Positions 36,615-45,480 of a stretch of 64,000 bases of DNA are shown piece by piece; position 1 is the stretch's first letter, and each line of letters opens with the position of its first letter. The stretch is from Paenibacillus selenitireducens. Its GTDB lineage: Bacteria; Bacillota; Bacilli; Paenibacillales; Paenibacillaceae. The stretch lies in NCBI RefSeq assembly GCF_002021565.1, contig NZ_MSZX01000003.1, forward strand, positions 124,027 to 188,026, read 5' to 3'. The position numbers and the translations under genes were made by a program. The notes under the pieces were generated by a model. The model was not told the DNA's origin and searched no databases. It saw nothing but the letters and a program-made list of their open reading frames with translations.

Positions 36615-37388
36615 TTGATTCATATCAAAGAAATTGCAAAACAGACGAAGATCACGGTCAGAACACTACGGTACTATGATCAGATCGGATTATTGACAGC
36701 CTCTTCCAAAACAGAAGGGGGGCATCGCCTATATTCAGAAGAGGATTTGAAAAAACTTCAACAGATCCAATTTTTAAAAGGAATAGGTTACAGTTTGAAA
36801 GATATTGAAGATATGTTATCTGACCCTAAATGGAATTGGATGATAAGTATGAAAAGCCAGTTAGTTTATATCCTTGAAGAGCAAGAAAGACTAAAGAGCA
36901 TAGAGTGTTCTCTGCGGGAATTGCTCAATGGCCTTACGGTCGAAGGTGGGGATAACTATCTTGCCATACAGAAGCTCATTCAGTTATCGAATCAGAATAA
37001 AAAAAGATTACTGACCTTCCGAGAGAACATGTTTAATGATAAGGAACTTGAGTTATGGGCAAAGCTTCCAAAAATGAGAGGAGAAGACCCTAATTCTCTG
37101 GAGTGGATTGCTCTGCTAGGTCAGATAAAACGACATATGAAGGGTGATCCTGCATCATCAAGAGTGCAAAACATAATACGGCGTATGATTGAAAAACAAA
37201 TGGAAGATTTCGAAGATGGAGACGAGTTTATCAATAAGTTATGGGATTTAAGAAAGTCGCCAAGTCAATCTGAAAAGCTTGGACTTTATCCGATAGAAAA
37301 GGAAGTTCTTGATTTTATGGAGCGGGCATATGAAATTCACATTTCGTTCCTACAAGACTCTTCCATCGAGCAAGGAGGAAGATCGTGA
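36615..37388 (+). CDS. MerR-family regulator with a large C-terminal effector domain
   Basis: About 257 residues from TTG 36615, preceded by GGAGGTG. The N-terminal MerR winged helix is clear (IHIKEIAKQTKITVRTLRYYDQIGLL, GHRLYSEEDLKKLQQI), followed by a coiled-coil linker and about 130 helical residues that may be a TipAS-like ligand domain. The next gene starts inside its stop. Both promoters of this locus have 19-bp spacers with related dyads, so it probably activates the divergent lipoprotein and its own operon. Confidence 0.88.
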   Translation: MIHIKEIAKQTKITVRTLRYYDQIGLLTASSKTEGGHRLYSEEDLKKLQQIQFLKGIGYSLKDIEDMLSDPKWNWMISMKSQLVYILEEQERLKSIECSLRELLNGLTVEGGDNYLAIQKLIQLSNQNKKRLLTFRENMFNDKELELWAKLPKMRGEDPNSLEWIALLGQIKRHMKGDPASSRVQNIIRRMIEKQMEDFEDGDEFINKLWDLRKSPSQSEKLGLYPIEKEVLDFMERAYEIHISFLQDSSIEQGGRS

Positions 37389-38041
37389 GTCATGAATTAC
37401 TTTTTATGGTAGGGGGATTAGCCTTATTAGATACACTTAGTCCTGCAACGTTAGGGGTAACGATATATTTGCTGTTAACTGAAAAAGAGCGATTAAGTTC
37501 ACGCTTAATGATTTATTTAGTAACAGTTGCAGCATTTTATTTTGTAGTAGGTGTTGCTCTCATGCTAGGCCTGGATGTTCTACTGGCTGCTTTCTCTTCC
37601 ATCTTTCAAAATCGGATCATGAGCTGGGTTATGTTGATTATTGGGGGGATTCTGTTTATAGCCAGCTTTTACTATCCTAAGAGTAAAAAATCGGATTTGC
37701 CAGGGCCGAAGTCACAAAGTAAGACATCCATGATTGCACTCGGTTTCACGACAGCATTGATTGAAGTGGGCACAGCATTTCCTTATTTTGCTGCGATTGG
37801 TCTTATGACTACCTCAAATTTAACAGTTTTTGAGTGGCTCCCGATTTTAGCTGGTTATAATTTTATTATGGTACTGCCGCCATTAATCTTGTTTACATTG
37901 CATCTATTATTAGGGCGAGTGATGCAAAGACCATTGGAAAGGCTGCGAATCAAACTTTCGAAGCATTCAGGATCGGCTATTTCGTGGATCATGTGTATCG
38001 TTGGGCTAATTTTGATTTTTAATAGTTTGGACTATTTGTAA
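37385..38041 (+). CDS. GAP/Sap-family (LysE-like) membrane protein
   Basis: About 218 residues from GTG 37385, overlapping the MerR stop. There are about six helices, with LLDTLSPATLGVTIYLLL near the start, TALIEVGTAFPYFAAIGLM in the middle and a conserved polar Pro-rich loop, as in GAP (Sap)/LysE-type transporters. The substrate is unknown. It shares a transcript with the MerR gene. Confidence 0.75.
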   Translation: MSHELLFMVGGLALLDTLSPATLGVTIYLLLTEKERLSSRLMIYLVTVAAFYFVVGVALMLGLDVLLAAFSSIFQNRIMSWVMLIIGGILFIASFYYPKSKKSDLPGPKSQSKTSMIALGFTTALIEVGTAFPYFAAIGLMTTSNLTVFEWLPILAGYNFIMVLPPLILFTLHLLLGRVMQRPLERLRIKLSKHSGSAISWIMCIVGLILIFNSLDYL

Positions 38042-38131
38042 AGCGTTGATACAGATTATACAAATGAACTTTCAGCATAGGCTATACGTACTATAGTTAT
38101 TCTACTAGAAAAACGTATGGGGTGAAGGAAG

Positions 38132-38845
38132 ATGCTCACAATAAAACATTTTTCCAAAAGCTATAAGGGTGGGAAAAAGGCAGTAAACGACTTGAATTTA
38201 GTGGTCGAGAAGGGTGATATTTACGGCTTTATCGGACATAACGGTGCAGGAAAAACAACGACGATCCGGTCCGTAGTTGGTGTCCTTGATTTTGAAGAAG
38301 GGGACATTGAAATTGACGGCATCTCGATTAAGAAAGACCCAGTTGCCTGCAAAACGGTTACTGCGTATATTCCTGATAATCCGGATCTATACGATCATCT
38401 TACTGGCATACAGTACCTGAATTTTATTGGCGATCTCTTTAGTGTATCCAAAGCAGATCGTGAGTCACTCATTAAAAAATACAGCGATGCTTTTCAGATT
38501 ACAGCCAGTTTGGGTAATATGATTTCCTCGTATTCTCATGGCATGAAGCAGAAGCTCGCGATCATCTCTGCTCTCATTCATAAACCAAAGTTGTTAGTGC
38601 TGGACGAACCTTTTGTTGGGCTTGATCCCAAGGCTGCTCACGTGTTAAAGACGATCATGGCGGATCTGTGCAGCAATGGTAGTGCAATCTTCTTCTCAAC
38701 CCATGTACTGGATGTGGCAGAAAAGCTCTGCAATAAGATTGCGATCATTAAAGCGGGCCAATTGATAACCCATGGCAAGACAGAAGAAGTAAAGGGTGAC
38801 AAGAGTCTTGAAGATGTATTCCTGGGGTTGATAGACAATGATTAA
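38132..38845 (+). CDS. ABC transporter ATP-binding protein
   Basis: This 237-residue ATPase has Walker A GHNGAGKTTTIR, signature SYSHGMKQKLAI, Walker B LLVLDEPFVGLD and the H-loop STHV. The single-domain form and a large permease partner resemble exporters of the ABC-2/NatA type. The 3' end overlaps the permease start by 8 bp. The MerR/GAP genes end about 90 bp upstream, so co-regulation is possible. Confidence 0.93.
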   Translation: MLTIKHFSKSYKGGKKAVNDLNLVVEKGDIYGFIGHNGAGKTTTIRSVVGVLDFEEGDIEIDGISIKKDPVACKTVTAYIPDNPDLYDHLTGIQYLNFIGDLFSVSKADRESLIKKYSDAFQITASLGNMISSYSHGMKQKLAIISALIHKPKLLVLDEPFVGLDPKAAHVLKTIMADLCSNGSAIFFSTHVLDVAEKLCNKIAIIKAGQLITHGKTEEVKGDKSLEDVFLGLIDND

Positions 38846-40436
38846 TATATGGAGATTAACGAAGATACAGTTGCTTTCTTCATTTGGCTTGAATAAAGCA
38901 TTGCATACGCGCGATGTTAAGGAAAGACGCAAATTGCTTCTGCTGAGCATCGGTATTCTAATGGGTGTGGTCATGATTGCTGTGGCTTCTTTTGGATACA
39001 GCTTCATGGTGGCACAGACCTTTGAACAAATAGGCCGTATGGATCTGCTGCTTGCCATTATGATGGCTGCAGCTTCAATTATTGGGTTCTTTACGACGAT
39101 CTATAAAGCAAGTGGCGTATTATTTGGCTTTAAAGACTACGATCTGGTCATGTCGCTGCCTATCAAAACAAGTCATGTTGTAGCGAGTCGTGTTCTTCAG
39201 CTCTATCTGCTGAATTTATTTTTTACGTTGATGGTGATGCTGCCAGCTGGTGCGGTTTATGCAATAAAAGTGAATCCGGAAGCGTTATATTATCTGTTTT
39301 TTCTTATGGCACTCTGGTTTATTCCGTTACTACCCATCATTGCTGCAAGCATTATTGGCGCACTGATTAGCTGGGTCTCCTCCCGTTTTAAAGCGAGTCG
39401 AATGATCAGCATCATATTAACCTTTGTCGTAATTATAGCAGTTATGATTGGTTCGTTTCGTATCAATGGAAACGAGCAGGTACTTACTGATATGAGTACA
39501 CAACTGGCAGATATGATATTTAAGCTGTATCCTCTTGCGGCCATGTATGTAGATGCCGTTTGCTCGTATCAGATGGGTTCACTGCTATTATTCATCATGA
39601 TTTCGGTGCTTACGTTTGTGCTGTTTGCCACTGTACTTGGCACAAGATATAAAGCGATTCATACAGGCTTAACGACCTCTCATGCAAGCAGCAAATATGT
39701 CATGAAGCCGCTGGCAGCATCATCGCCTTTTCGTGCACTGTATAAGAAAGAGCTGCGTCGATATATGAGTTCTTCCATCTATGTGCTGAATACGAGTGTT
39801 GGCATGGTTTTATTACTCGTGATGTCGATTGCTTTGTTGTTTATTAGCTCGGAGAAGCTTGGGCAGCTGATCGAAATCCCGCAATTGTCCAATTACCTGA
39901 GCAAACTGGCTCCATTGGTCGTTTCTTTGTTTATAACTTTAAGCTGCACAACGTCAAGTTCCATTTCTCTTGAAGGTAACAATGTATGGATACTAAAAAG
40001 CTCGCCCGTATCAAAACAAACCATACTGCTTAGCAAAGTTGCGGTGAATCTCACCATCACCATGCCAATCTCGATTGTCAGTTGTGTGATGCTCATGATA
40101 TCGCTGCGCACGAGCTGGATGGAGAGCTTGCTGTTGCTTGTTATCCCATTGATATATGCCTGTTATTCAGCGTTGATGGGTGTTATTGTCAACATAAAAC
40201 TTCCTAACCTAGAATGGACAAGCGAAGTTACGGTGGTCAAACAAAGTGCAGCAGTATTAGTGTCGATGCTCATAGGCTTCATCAGTCTAGTGATCCCATT
40301 TGGTATATCGCTTCTTCTATCCCATGTAAATGGCAATCTCATCTTATTAGGCATTGGAATAATTATAATGGCGGTATGCAGTGTGATGTATAGATACATC
40401 CAGACAAACGGGGAGCAGCTGTTTCGGGCTCTTTAA
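38838..40436 (+). CDS. ABC transporter permease (ABC-2-like exporter)
   Basis: A 532-residue protein with about 12 hydrophobic helices, an internal cytoplasmic linker and repeated blocks typical of large ABC-2-type permeases (SFGYSFMVAQTFEQIGRMDL, LSCTTSSSISLEGNNVWILK). It partners with the ATPase just upstream. A degraded, internally deleted copy of part of a related gene lies at 55421-55610. Confidence 0.88.
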   Translation: MINIWRLTKIQLLSSFGLNKALHTRDVKERRKLLLLSIGILMGVVMIAVASFGYSFMVAQTFEQIGRMDLLLAIMMAAASIIGFFTTIYKASGVLFGFKDYDLVMSLPIKTSHVVASRVLQLYLLNLFFTLMVMLPAGAVYAIKVNPEALYYLFFLMALWFIPLLPIIAASIIGALISWVSSRFKASRMISIILTFVVIIAVMIGSFRINGNEQVLTDMSTQLADMIFKLYPLAAMYVDAVCSYQMGSLLLFIMISVLTFVLFATVLGTRYKAIHTGLTTSHASSKYVMKPLAASSPFRALYKKELRRYMSSSIYVLNTSVGMVLLLVMSIALLFISSEKLGQLIEIPQLSNYLSKLAPLVVSLFITLSCTTSSSISLEGNNVWILKSSPVSKQTILLSKVAVNLTITMPISIVSCVMLMISLRTSWMESLLLLVIPLIYACYSALMGVIVNIKLPNLEWTSEVTVVKQSAAVLVSMLIGFISLVIPFGISLLLSHVNGNLILLGIGIIIMAVCSVMYRYIQTNGEQLFRAL

Positions 40437-40617
40437 CGAGTGGCGGCTGCTATACGATTAGTGATGAGAAACAATTTGACTTAACTTTTTTATGAGGGCA
40501 CCCAATAGGCTAGATGTCAGATACTTGCAGAATTCTACCAAAATAATGTAGAAAAAACAATTAAAATATTGTTTAATAGAGTGTGTTGTTTAAAATACTA
40601 AATTTGGTAGGGAGAGC

Positions 40618-41067
40618 ATGAAATTGGAAAGCAATAAAATGGTACTGCCTGTTCTAGGCGCATTGTTGACTGCGGTAGTTGGTGGAGCGGTGTGGGCGTT
40701 GATCGCAATACTGACGAATTACGAGATTGGTTTTGTGGCGTGGGGAATCGGCGGTTTGGCTGGTTATGCGGTTTATTATCTCACGAAAAAGAAAGTTAAC
40801 GCAGCACATCAAGTTATAGCTGTAATAGCGAGCTTGATTGGAATATTACTCGGTAAATATTTCATATTCGGTTATTTCTATAATGATGGTCTCACTGGGA
40901 TATTCGACAGCGAAGTTGTAACGTTGTTTCAAGAGAATTTCTCAGAGTTCTTCGGCGGCAAGGATATTATCTTTATCGTATTGGCAGTGGTAACAGCATG
41001 GCAGCTGCCAGCAAGGCTTGCTAGTAAAGCAGCTCCGACAGAGCCGACCATTAGCTCAGCTGAATAA
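40618..41067 (+). CDS. Membrane protein of unknown function
   Basis: A 149-residue protein with about four hydrophobic helices (LPVLGALLTAVVGGAVWALI, FVAWGIGGLAGYAVYYLTKK, VIAVIASLIGILLGKYFIFG, IIFIVLAVVTAWQLPARLAS). The start is preceded by GGTAGGGAG. I do not recognise the family. It lies alone between the ABC exporter and the convergent KtrB gene, before a strong terminator at 41196-41232. Confidence 0.75.
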   Translation: MKLESNKMVLPVLGALLTAVVGGAVWALIAILTNYEIGFVAWGIGGLAGYAVYYLTKKKVNAAHQVIAVIASLIGILLGKYFIFGYFYNDGLTGIFDSEVVTLFQENFSEFFGGKDIIFIVLAVVTAWQLPARLASKAAPTEPTISSAE

Positions 41068-41195
41068 ATGATTCTCATATGGGCAATAAAGCTTAATTCG
41101 AGTCAAAAGGAAGAAAACATACTTAAGAATGACTAGCCATAAAGGCTATGAATATAACTTGAATTCTAAATAGGCTGAGAATCCGCATTTACAAG

Positions 41196-41232
41196 AATAG
41201 TCCCTACCTTGAAAAAGAGTAGGGACTATTTC
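41196..41232. terminator. Terminator between the membrane protein and ktrB
   Basis: AATAGTCCCTAC pairs perfectly with GTAGGGACTATT, then TTC. Both gene ends meet here, so it may be bidirectional. Confidence 0.85.
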
Positions 41233-41274
41233 TGATATGGGCATGCGGCGACTTATCGTCCTAATGTGACACAA

Positions 41275-42639
41275 TTACCCCGTAATAACCCTCTCGACGG
41301 GATAATGGAACTTGGCATCCTTATTGTTGCCGCCAATGATATATAAGAAAGAAGTTAACCCGATTCTTCCGATGAACATCAAAACGATCAGAATACATTT
41401 CGCAAAAATGCTGAGTTCTGGGGTAATCCCCGTAGACAAGCCTACGGTACCGAAGGCAGAGCAAACCTCTAGGAAAATTTCAATCAGTTGAAGCTGCTTA
41501 TCCGAAATACTGATCGCGACAACCGCCATACCACACATGATTACGGCCAATAGAGTAATGGCGAGTGATTTTATCACATCATCTTGATGCAGCTCACGTT
41601 TAAACACTTTGATCTCCCGTTTCCCTCTAGCAAAGTGAAAGATAAATAACATGTTCAATGCAAATGTTGTCGTCCGAATTCCCCCGCCTACCGAGTTCGG
41701 GGATCCTCCAATAAACATAAGTACCCCCATAACCAAGAGTGTCGGATGCGAGAATTCGGTAATATCCATGGTCGTAAGCCCGGCACTTCTCGTCGTTGCC
41801 GCTTGGAAGAACGCATAGAAAAAGCTCTCATGCCACGCCATACCCTTAAAATAATGCTGATATTCAAGTACAAAAATAAGAAAGGTTCCGATAAGAAGAA
41901 GAATTCCATACGTCAGCGTCGTTAATTTTGTAAATAAAGAGAAGCGGAAAGGGTGTTCCAGCTTCGCCTTTTTCCTGGACAAATACGCCTTCACTTCAAT
42001 TAATACAGGGAACCCGATCGAGCCAAAAATGATTAGTAAAATGGTTAGCAGCTGCACGAAATAATCACCAGCAAAAGGCGTAAGAGACTTTCCGGTTATA
42101 TCCATGCCAGCGTTGGTTGTCGCACTGACCGATGCAAACAGGCCTTGAAGGAACGCTTCCTGCCAAGTCGGGAAATACCTCAAGAAATGAAATCCGAAAA
42201 TGATTCCCCCGATAAGCTCGGTCAAGAGGACAATCTTAAGAATTTCCTTTACTAATTGAACGAGTCCAGATAATGCGAACTGATTATTGTCCACCATAAT
42301 CAGGCGGCGTTCACGCAATCCAATTTTCCGGCCCAATAGGATCCAGAAAAATGTGCTCATCGCCATAATGCCAATACCCCCGAATTGCAATACGAGCATA
42401 ATGACAAAATACCCAAATACACTGAATGTTTCTGACACGTTAATTACACCCAAGCCTGTGTCACTTACGACACTGACAGCGGTGAAGACCGTATCAAAAA
42501 AAGACATGTTCACCCCAGGTTTATGCACTGCCGGGATACTAAATAATAAAATAGAAATGGTTACTGCGAGTAAATAATAGCCGGATATCACCTGGGCAGG
42601 CGACCTTTTCTCCAGCCAGTTTCGAGTTTTCTTAAACAT
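41275..42639 (-). CDS. ktrB: Potassium transporter membrane subunit, KtrB/TrkH family
   Basis: About 454 residues from ATG 42639, chosen because family N-termini start about 15 residues before the PAQVI block and the upstream frame runs through a terminator. Four pore motifs are seen: AVSVVSDTGLGVI, ASVSATTNAGMDIT, TRSAGLTTMD and CSAFGTVGLSTGI; a GGSPNSVGGGIRTTT loop follows the third. KtrB-type channels work with cytosolic KtrA/KtrC-type RCK subunits and are shut by c-di-AMP. ATG 42660-42672 are alternative starts. A ydaO-type riboswitch and terminator precede the gene. Confidence 0.93.
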   Translation of the reverse strand: MFKKTRNWLEKRSPAQVISGYYLLAVTISILLFSIPAVHKPGVNMSFFDTVFTAVSVVSDTGLGVINVSETFSVFGYFVIMLVLQFGGIGIMAMSTFFWILLGRKIGLRERRLIMVDNNQFALSGLVQLVKEILKIVLLTELIGGIIFGFHFLRYFPTWQEAFLQGLFASVSATTNAGMDITGKSLTPFAGDYFVQLLTILLIIFGSIGFPVLIEVKAYLSRKKAKLEHPFRFSLFTKLTTLTYGILLLIGTFLIFVLEYQHYFKGMAWHESFFYAFFQAATTRSAGLTTMDITEFSHPTLLVMGVLMFIGGSPNSVGGGIRTTTFALNMLFIFHFARGKREIKVFKRELHQDDVIKSLAITLLAVIMCGMAVVAISISDKQLQLIEIFLEVCSAFGTVGLSTGITPELSIFAKCILIVLMFIGRIGLTSFLYIIGGNNKDAKFHYPVERVITG

Positions 42640-42679
42640 AGATTTACATAGCCCTTTCATTCTGTTCATCATAAAACAT

Positions 42680-42785
42680 AACGATAACCCATCCGTTGAA
42701 AAACAACAAAAAAAGCCTATGGAAGAGGTAACTTCCGTCGGCTTCGCAGGGATCATGAAATATACCCGTGTGCACACGAAATTTG
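42680..42785. repeat. Direct repeat, left copy: riboswitch terminator segment
   Basis: 106 bp that recur at 49634-49738 with very few differences, in the same orientation. This copy is next to the intact aptamer. The second half of the repeat unit (kinase tail) is at 43032-43125, so here the unit is interrupted by the aptamer and its promoter region. Confidence 0.9.
42702..42744 (-). terminator. Expression-platform terminator of the c-di-AMP riboswitch
   Basis: On the minus strand AAGCC-GAC-GGAAG pairs with CTTCC-ATA-GGCTT and a long T-run follows, just before the ktrB start. A nearly identical copy is at 49661-49697. Confidence 0.85.
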
Positions 42786-42935
42786 TTGCCTCTCTCGATA
42801 CGCTTACGAGGTTAGCTGACGGATTCGGGCGTGAGAGTCGCCCTACTCAGATTGAGATTCACCCCACGGAGCCATCATAGGCTGCGGTTGGTTCCCCCGT
42901 ATCCCCATGTAGGGGATTTAAGCGATAAAGACGCA
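42786..42935 (-). promoter_or_regulatory. ydaO/yuaA-type (c-di-AMP) riboswitch aptamer
   Basis: On the minus strand the 42786-42935 segment shows hallmarks of the ydaO class: a P1-like CGCTT/AAGCG closing stem, GGGGGAACCAACC, GTGGGGTGAATC, a GTAGGGCGACTC/ACGCCCGAATC stretch, and the conserved CCGTCAGCTAACCTCG. ydaO riboswitches bind c-di-AMP and turn genes off, often potassium transporters. The aptamer is followed by a terminator and then ktrB. Boundaries are approximate. Confidence 0.9.
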
Positions 42936-43031
42936 TAGGTTAGCGTTTCAAGGTTCGATTTATCTTTTGCGATGGTTCAGAATAGAGTCTACCATACTCC
43001 TTGCTTTTTCTCTACAACCTTTCACGATTCA

Positions 43032-43125
43032 GAAGGGCTCAATCGATATCATTATCCTGCTTATTTCGATTGTTCGGAATCATAAAAGAAACGGTCGTTC
43101 CTTCCTTGGGCCTAATGATAATAGA
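43032..43125 (-). pseudogene. Fragment of the 3' end of the hybrid kinase gene
   Basis: On the minus strand it encodes PKEGTTVSFMIPNNRNKQDN and the stop, nearly the same as the last residues of the kinase ending at 49745. DNA identity to 49738-49832 is high. Upstream of about 43125 the similarity stops, and no kinase sequence continues. The rest of 43126-43337 holds the LacI-gene promoter region and no gene I can support. Confidence 0.85.
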
Positions 43126-43268
43126 AAGAGGACGTTTAACCCCTACATGGTGGCGATCAGATGTTAACCAATACGGATTGCTGAAGGTTCTGCGGATGAA
43201 TGCAGGTGGAACATTTATGGATGGGCAGCAAATCCTCTGGTAAAATTTTATAAAAAAAACCATTGCAA

Positions 43269-43282
43269 TGAAAACGCTTTTA
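43269..43282. promoter_or_regulatory. Candidate cre site (CcpA) before the LacI gene
   Basis: TGAAAACGCTTTTA matches the catabolite-responsive element consensus at all but one fixed position. It could also be a degenerate site of the LacI protein, whose palindrome lies 17 bp further on. Confidence 0.5.
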
Positions 43283-43298
43283 TGTTAATTTTATATCT

Positions 43299-43314
43299 AT
43301 AAAAACGTTTTTAT
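43299..43314. promoter_or_regulatory. Operator palindrome upstream of the LacI gene
   Basis: ATAAAAACGTTTTTAT is a perfect 16-bp palindrome, with the central CG typical of LacI/GalR operators. It is identical to the site at 44429-44444. It lies 24 bp before the regulator start, suggesting autoregulation. Confidence 0.75.
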
Positions 43315-43337
43315 TCGTAAAGGAAGATTGAATCATT

Positions 43338-44345
43338 ATGGAAAAAGTAACTATCAAAGACGTTGCCAGAGAGGCTGGAGTCTCCATTTCTACAGTTTCC
43401 AACGCGCTAAATGACGTAGATGTATTGAATCCGGAGACGAAATCACATGTTCTTAAGGTTGCAAAGCAATTAAATTATGTTCCAAACCTAAATGGTAAGC
43501 TCCTAAGGAACGGAAAAACCAAAATGCTGGGTTTTTTCACAACAAGTGTATCGGGTCCTTACTTCTATAAGCTGGTTGAGTCCATGTCTCGTGAATGTGA
43601 TCGACTAGGGTACGGGCTAAATGTATTTGTTACAAAGGATAAACAAGTAATTATGAGCAATATTCTAGGTCGACGTGTAGATGGCGTCATTATATACGAA
43701 GAGCTGAGAGTAGATGAAGAAGAAATTGCAGCAATGGTGAAAGACAAGATCAAAGCTGTTTTTCTGGATCGGCCGCTTAAGAACGATACTATGGGAAGCG
43801 TTATCTTTGATTCCTTTGAAGCGGGTTACGAAGCAACCAAATATCTAATCAGTCTGGGACATAAGAAGATTGCATACATATCTGGTGTGGATGAGATGTA
43901 TGACAGTGTTCAACGGAGAGAAGGATACTTGGCTGCCTTGCGTCAGTATCAGCTTCCGACGAAAGAAGAGTATATTATACAAGGGTATTTTGAGGAAGAG
44001 AGCACCTATAACGCTATAAAGTCCTTAGTTCACTTGAGTTCTGATAAAATGCCTGATGCTTTTTTAGCAGGGAATGATTTGAGCGCCATTGGGTGTATTC
44101 AAGCTTTGAAATCGCATGGATATGAAGTCCCGTTAGACATAAGCGTTATGGGGTTTGACGATATTGATATCGCGCAGTATTTCTCACCGCCATTAACGAC
44201 GGTAAGAAATCAAATTGCCAGACAAGGCATTCTGGCCATTAATCACTTGGTTCGCATGATTCAGAAGAAGGAAAAGGGCGAAATGATGAAATTGGCGGGT
44301 GAACTGGTTGTAAGAGGTTCGAGTCAAGTAAAAATTGATCGGTAG
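43338..44345 (+). CDS. LacI/GalR-family regulator of the sugar island
   Basis: This 335-residue protein has an N-terminal LacI helix-turn-helix and hinge (VTIKDVAREAGVSISTVSNALN, NYVPNLNGKLLRNGKT) and a periplasmic-binding-like effector domain (IKAVFLDRPLKNDT, GHKKIAYISG, PDAFLAGNDLSAIG, ISVMGFDDIDIAQYFSPPLTTV). It is followed by an Lpl-type sugar transporter and a GH30 hydrolase. Two identical palindromes, one before its own gene and one before the transporter, are its likely operators. The inducer is probably a sugar released by the hydrolase. Confidence 0.92.
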   Translation: MEKVTIKDVAREAGVSISTVSNALNDVDVLNPETKSHVLKVAKQLNYVPNLNGKLLRNGKTKMLGFFTTSVSGPYFYKLVESMSRECDRLGYGLNVFVTKDKQVIMSNILGRRVDGVIIYEELRVDEEEIAAMVKDKIKAVFLDRPLKNDTMGSVIFDSFEAGYEATKYLISLGHKKIAYISGVDEMYDSVQRREGYLAALRQYQLPTKEEYIIQGYFEEESTYNAIKSLVHLSSDKMPDAFLAGNDLSAIGCIQALKSHGYEVPLDISVMGFDDIDIAQYFSPPLTTVRNQIARQGILAINHLVRMIQKKEKGEMMKLAGELVVRGSSQVKIDR

Positions 44346-44428
44346 GAGCAAACTCTAGGTTTGGAATCATGAATCTCCGATCATTTTTATAAAAAGCTGC
44401 TGTTTTGGGTGGTTTTTTTTTGCAAAAA

Positions 44429-44444
44429 ATAAAAACGTTTTTAT
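44429..44444. promoter_or_regulatory. Operator palindrome upstream of the sugar transporter operon
   Basis: ATAAAAACGTTTTTAT, identical to the palindrome before the LacI gene, lies 38 bp before the permease start. TTGCAA (44420-44425) upstream may be a -35, so the operator would overlap the promoter. Confidence 0.75.
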
Positions 44445-44482
44445 TGTTATGGGGATCATGATTTGGAGGGGAGAAGAAAAAC

Positions 44483-45466
44483 GTGGATAAAACAGCCGTA
44501 GTGCCAGTAAACGGAAAGAGTCCAATGAGTACGAAGAAACCGATGGGACAGAGGGTCAAAGAGTTTGTGATTGATTACAAGAGACAATGGGAAATTCAGT
44601 CCATGGTCATCCCGGGAATTATTTTTATGATTATCTTCTGTTTTATTCCTATTTATGGATTGACGATTGCCTTTAAGAGCTACACCGTCATTGATACGCT
44701 CGATTCTGCACCTTGGGTGGGGCTTGAGAATTTCAGAATTATTTTATCGGACAAATATTTTTGGGACGCTGTAGTAAATACCTTGGGGATCAGCTTTCTG
44801 AAATTAGCCATAGGTTTTGTTATTCCGATTATTTTATCCATTATGATTTACGAATTAAGCGGTGGACGCTTTAAGAAGATTGTACAGACAATCTCTTATT
44901 TACCTCACTTTTTGTCCTGGATCGTTCTGGGCGGGATGTTGATCGCTTGGTTCTCCTCATCCGGTATGTTTAACGAGATTTTGCTCAGTTTGGGACTGAT
45001 TTCGAAACCGGTAAATATTCTACTCGATGCGAACAAGTATTGGTGGATTGCTACGTTATCTGATATTTGGAAAGAAGCAGGTTGGGGAACGATTCTATAC
45101 TTAGCCATCATGTCGAAGATTGATCCTACATATTATGAAGCTGCAAAAATAGATGGGGCCAGTCGGATGAGACAAATTTGGAATATTACACTACCTAACA
45201 TGAAGCCAATTATCAGTTTAAATCTGATCCTGACTGTAAGCGGTTTATTGGGCTCGAATCTGGATCAAACCTTGGTATTGATGAATTCTCAGAACCGTGT
45301 CAAAGCAGAGGTTATTAACTCTTATGTGTATCGTATGGGTATGACGCAAGGTGACTTTTCTTACGCTACAGCAGTTGGTTTAGGTGTCTCCATCGTCTCA
45401 GTGATCTTACTGATTAGTGCCAACAAAGTATCCAGCAAATTAAATGATAATCAATCCGTTCTGTAG
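44483..45466 (+). CDS. Sugar ABC transporter permease, LplB type
   Basis: About 327 residues from GTG 44483 with GGAGGGGAG upstream. Six membrane helices follow an N-terminal cytoplasmic tail, and the EAA loop reads YYEAAKIDGASRMRQIWNIT. It matches the LplB group of CUT1-type permeases, which lack their own ATPase in the operon and share MsmX-like ATPases encoded elsewhere. The partner permease is the next gene. Confidence 0.92.
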   Translation: MDKTAVVPVNGKSPMSTKKPMGQRVKEFVIDYKRQWEIQSMVIPGIIFMIIFCFIPIYGLTIAFKSYTVIDTLDSAPWVGLENFRIILSDKYFWDAVVNTLGISFLKLAIGFVIPIILSIMIYELSGGRFKKIVQTISYLPHFLSWIVLGGMLIAWFSSSGMFNEILLSLGLISKPVNILLDANKYWWIATLSDIWKEAGWGTILYLAIMSKIDPTYYEAAKIDGASRMRQIWNITLPNMKPIISLNLILTVSGLLGSNLDQTLVLMNSQNRVKAEVINSYVYRMGMTQGDFSYATAVGLGVSIVSVILLISANKVSSKLNDNQSVL

Positions 45467-45480
45467 AAGGAGGCATTTCT

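Noticed and set aside
42640-42777. N-terminal extension of KtrB to 42777
   Set aside because: The extension is encoded by the riboswitch terminator, so it would be untranslated leader; family N-termini fit ATG 42639.
43126-43263. Minus-strand frame upstream of the kinase tail fragment as part of a new gene
   Set aside because: It is not kinase-like, has no start signal, and overlaps the LacI promoter region.
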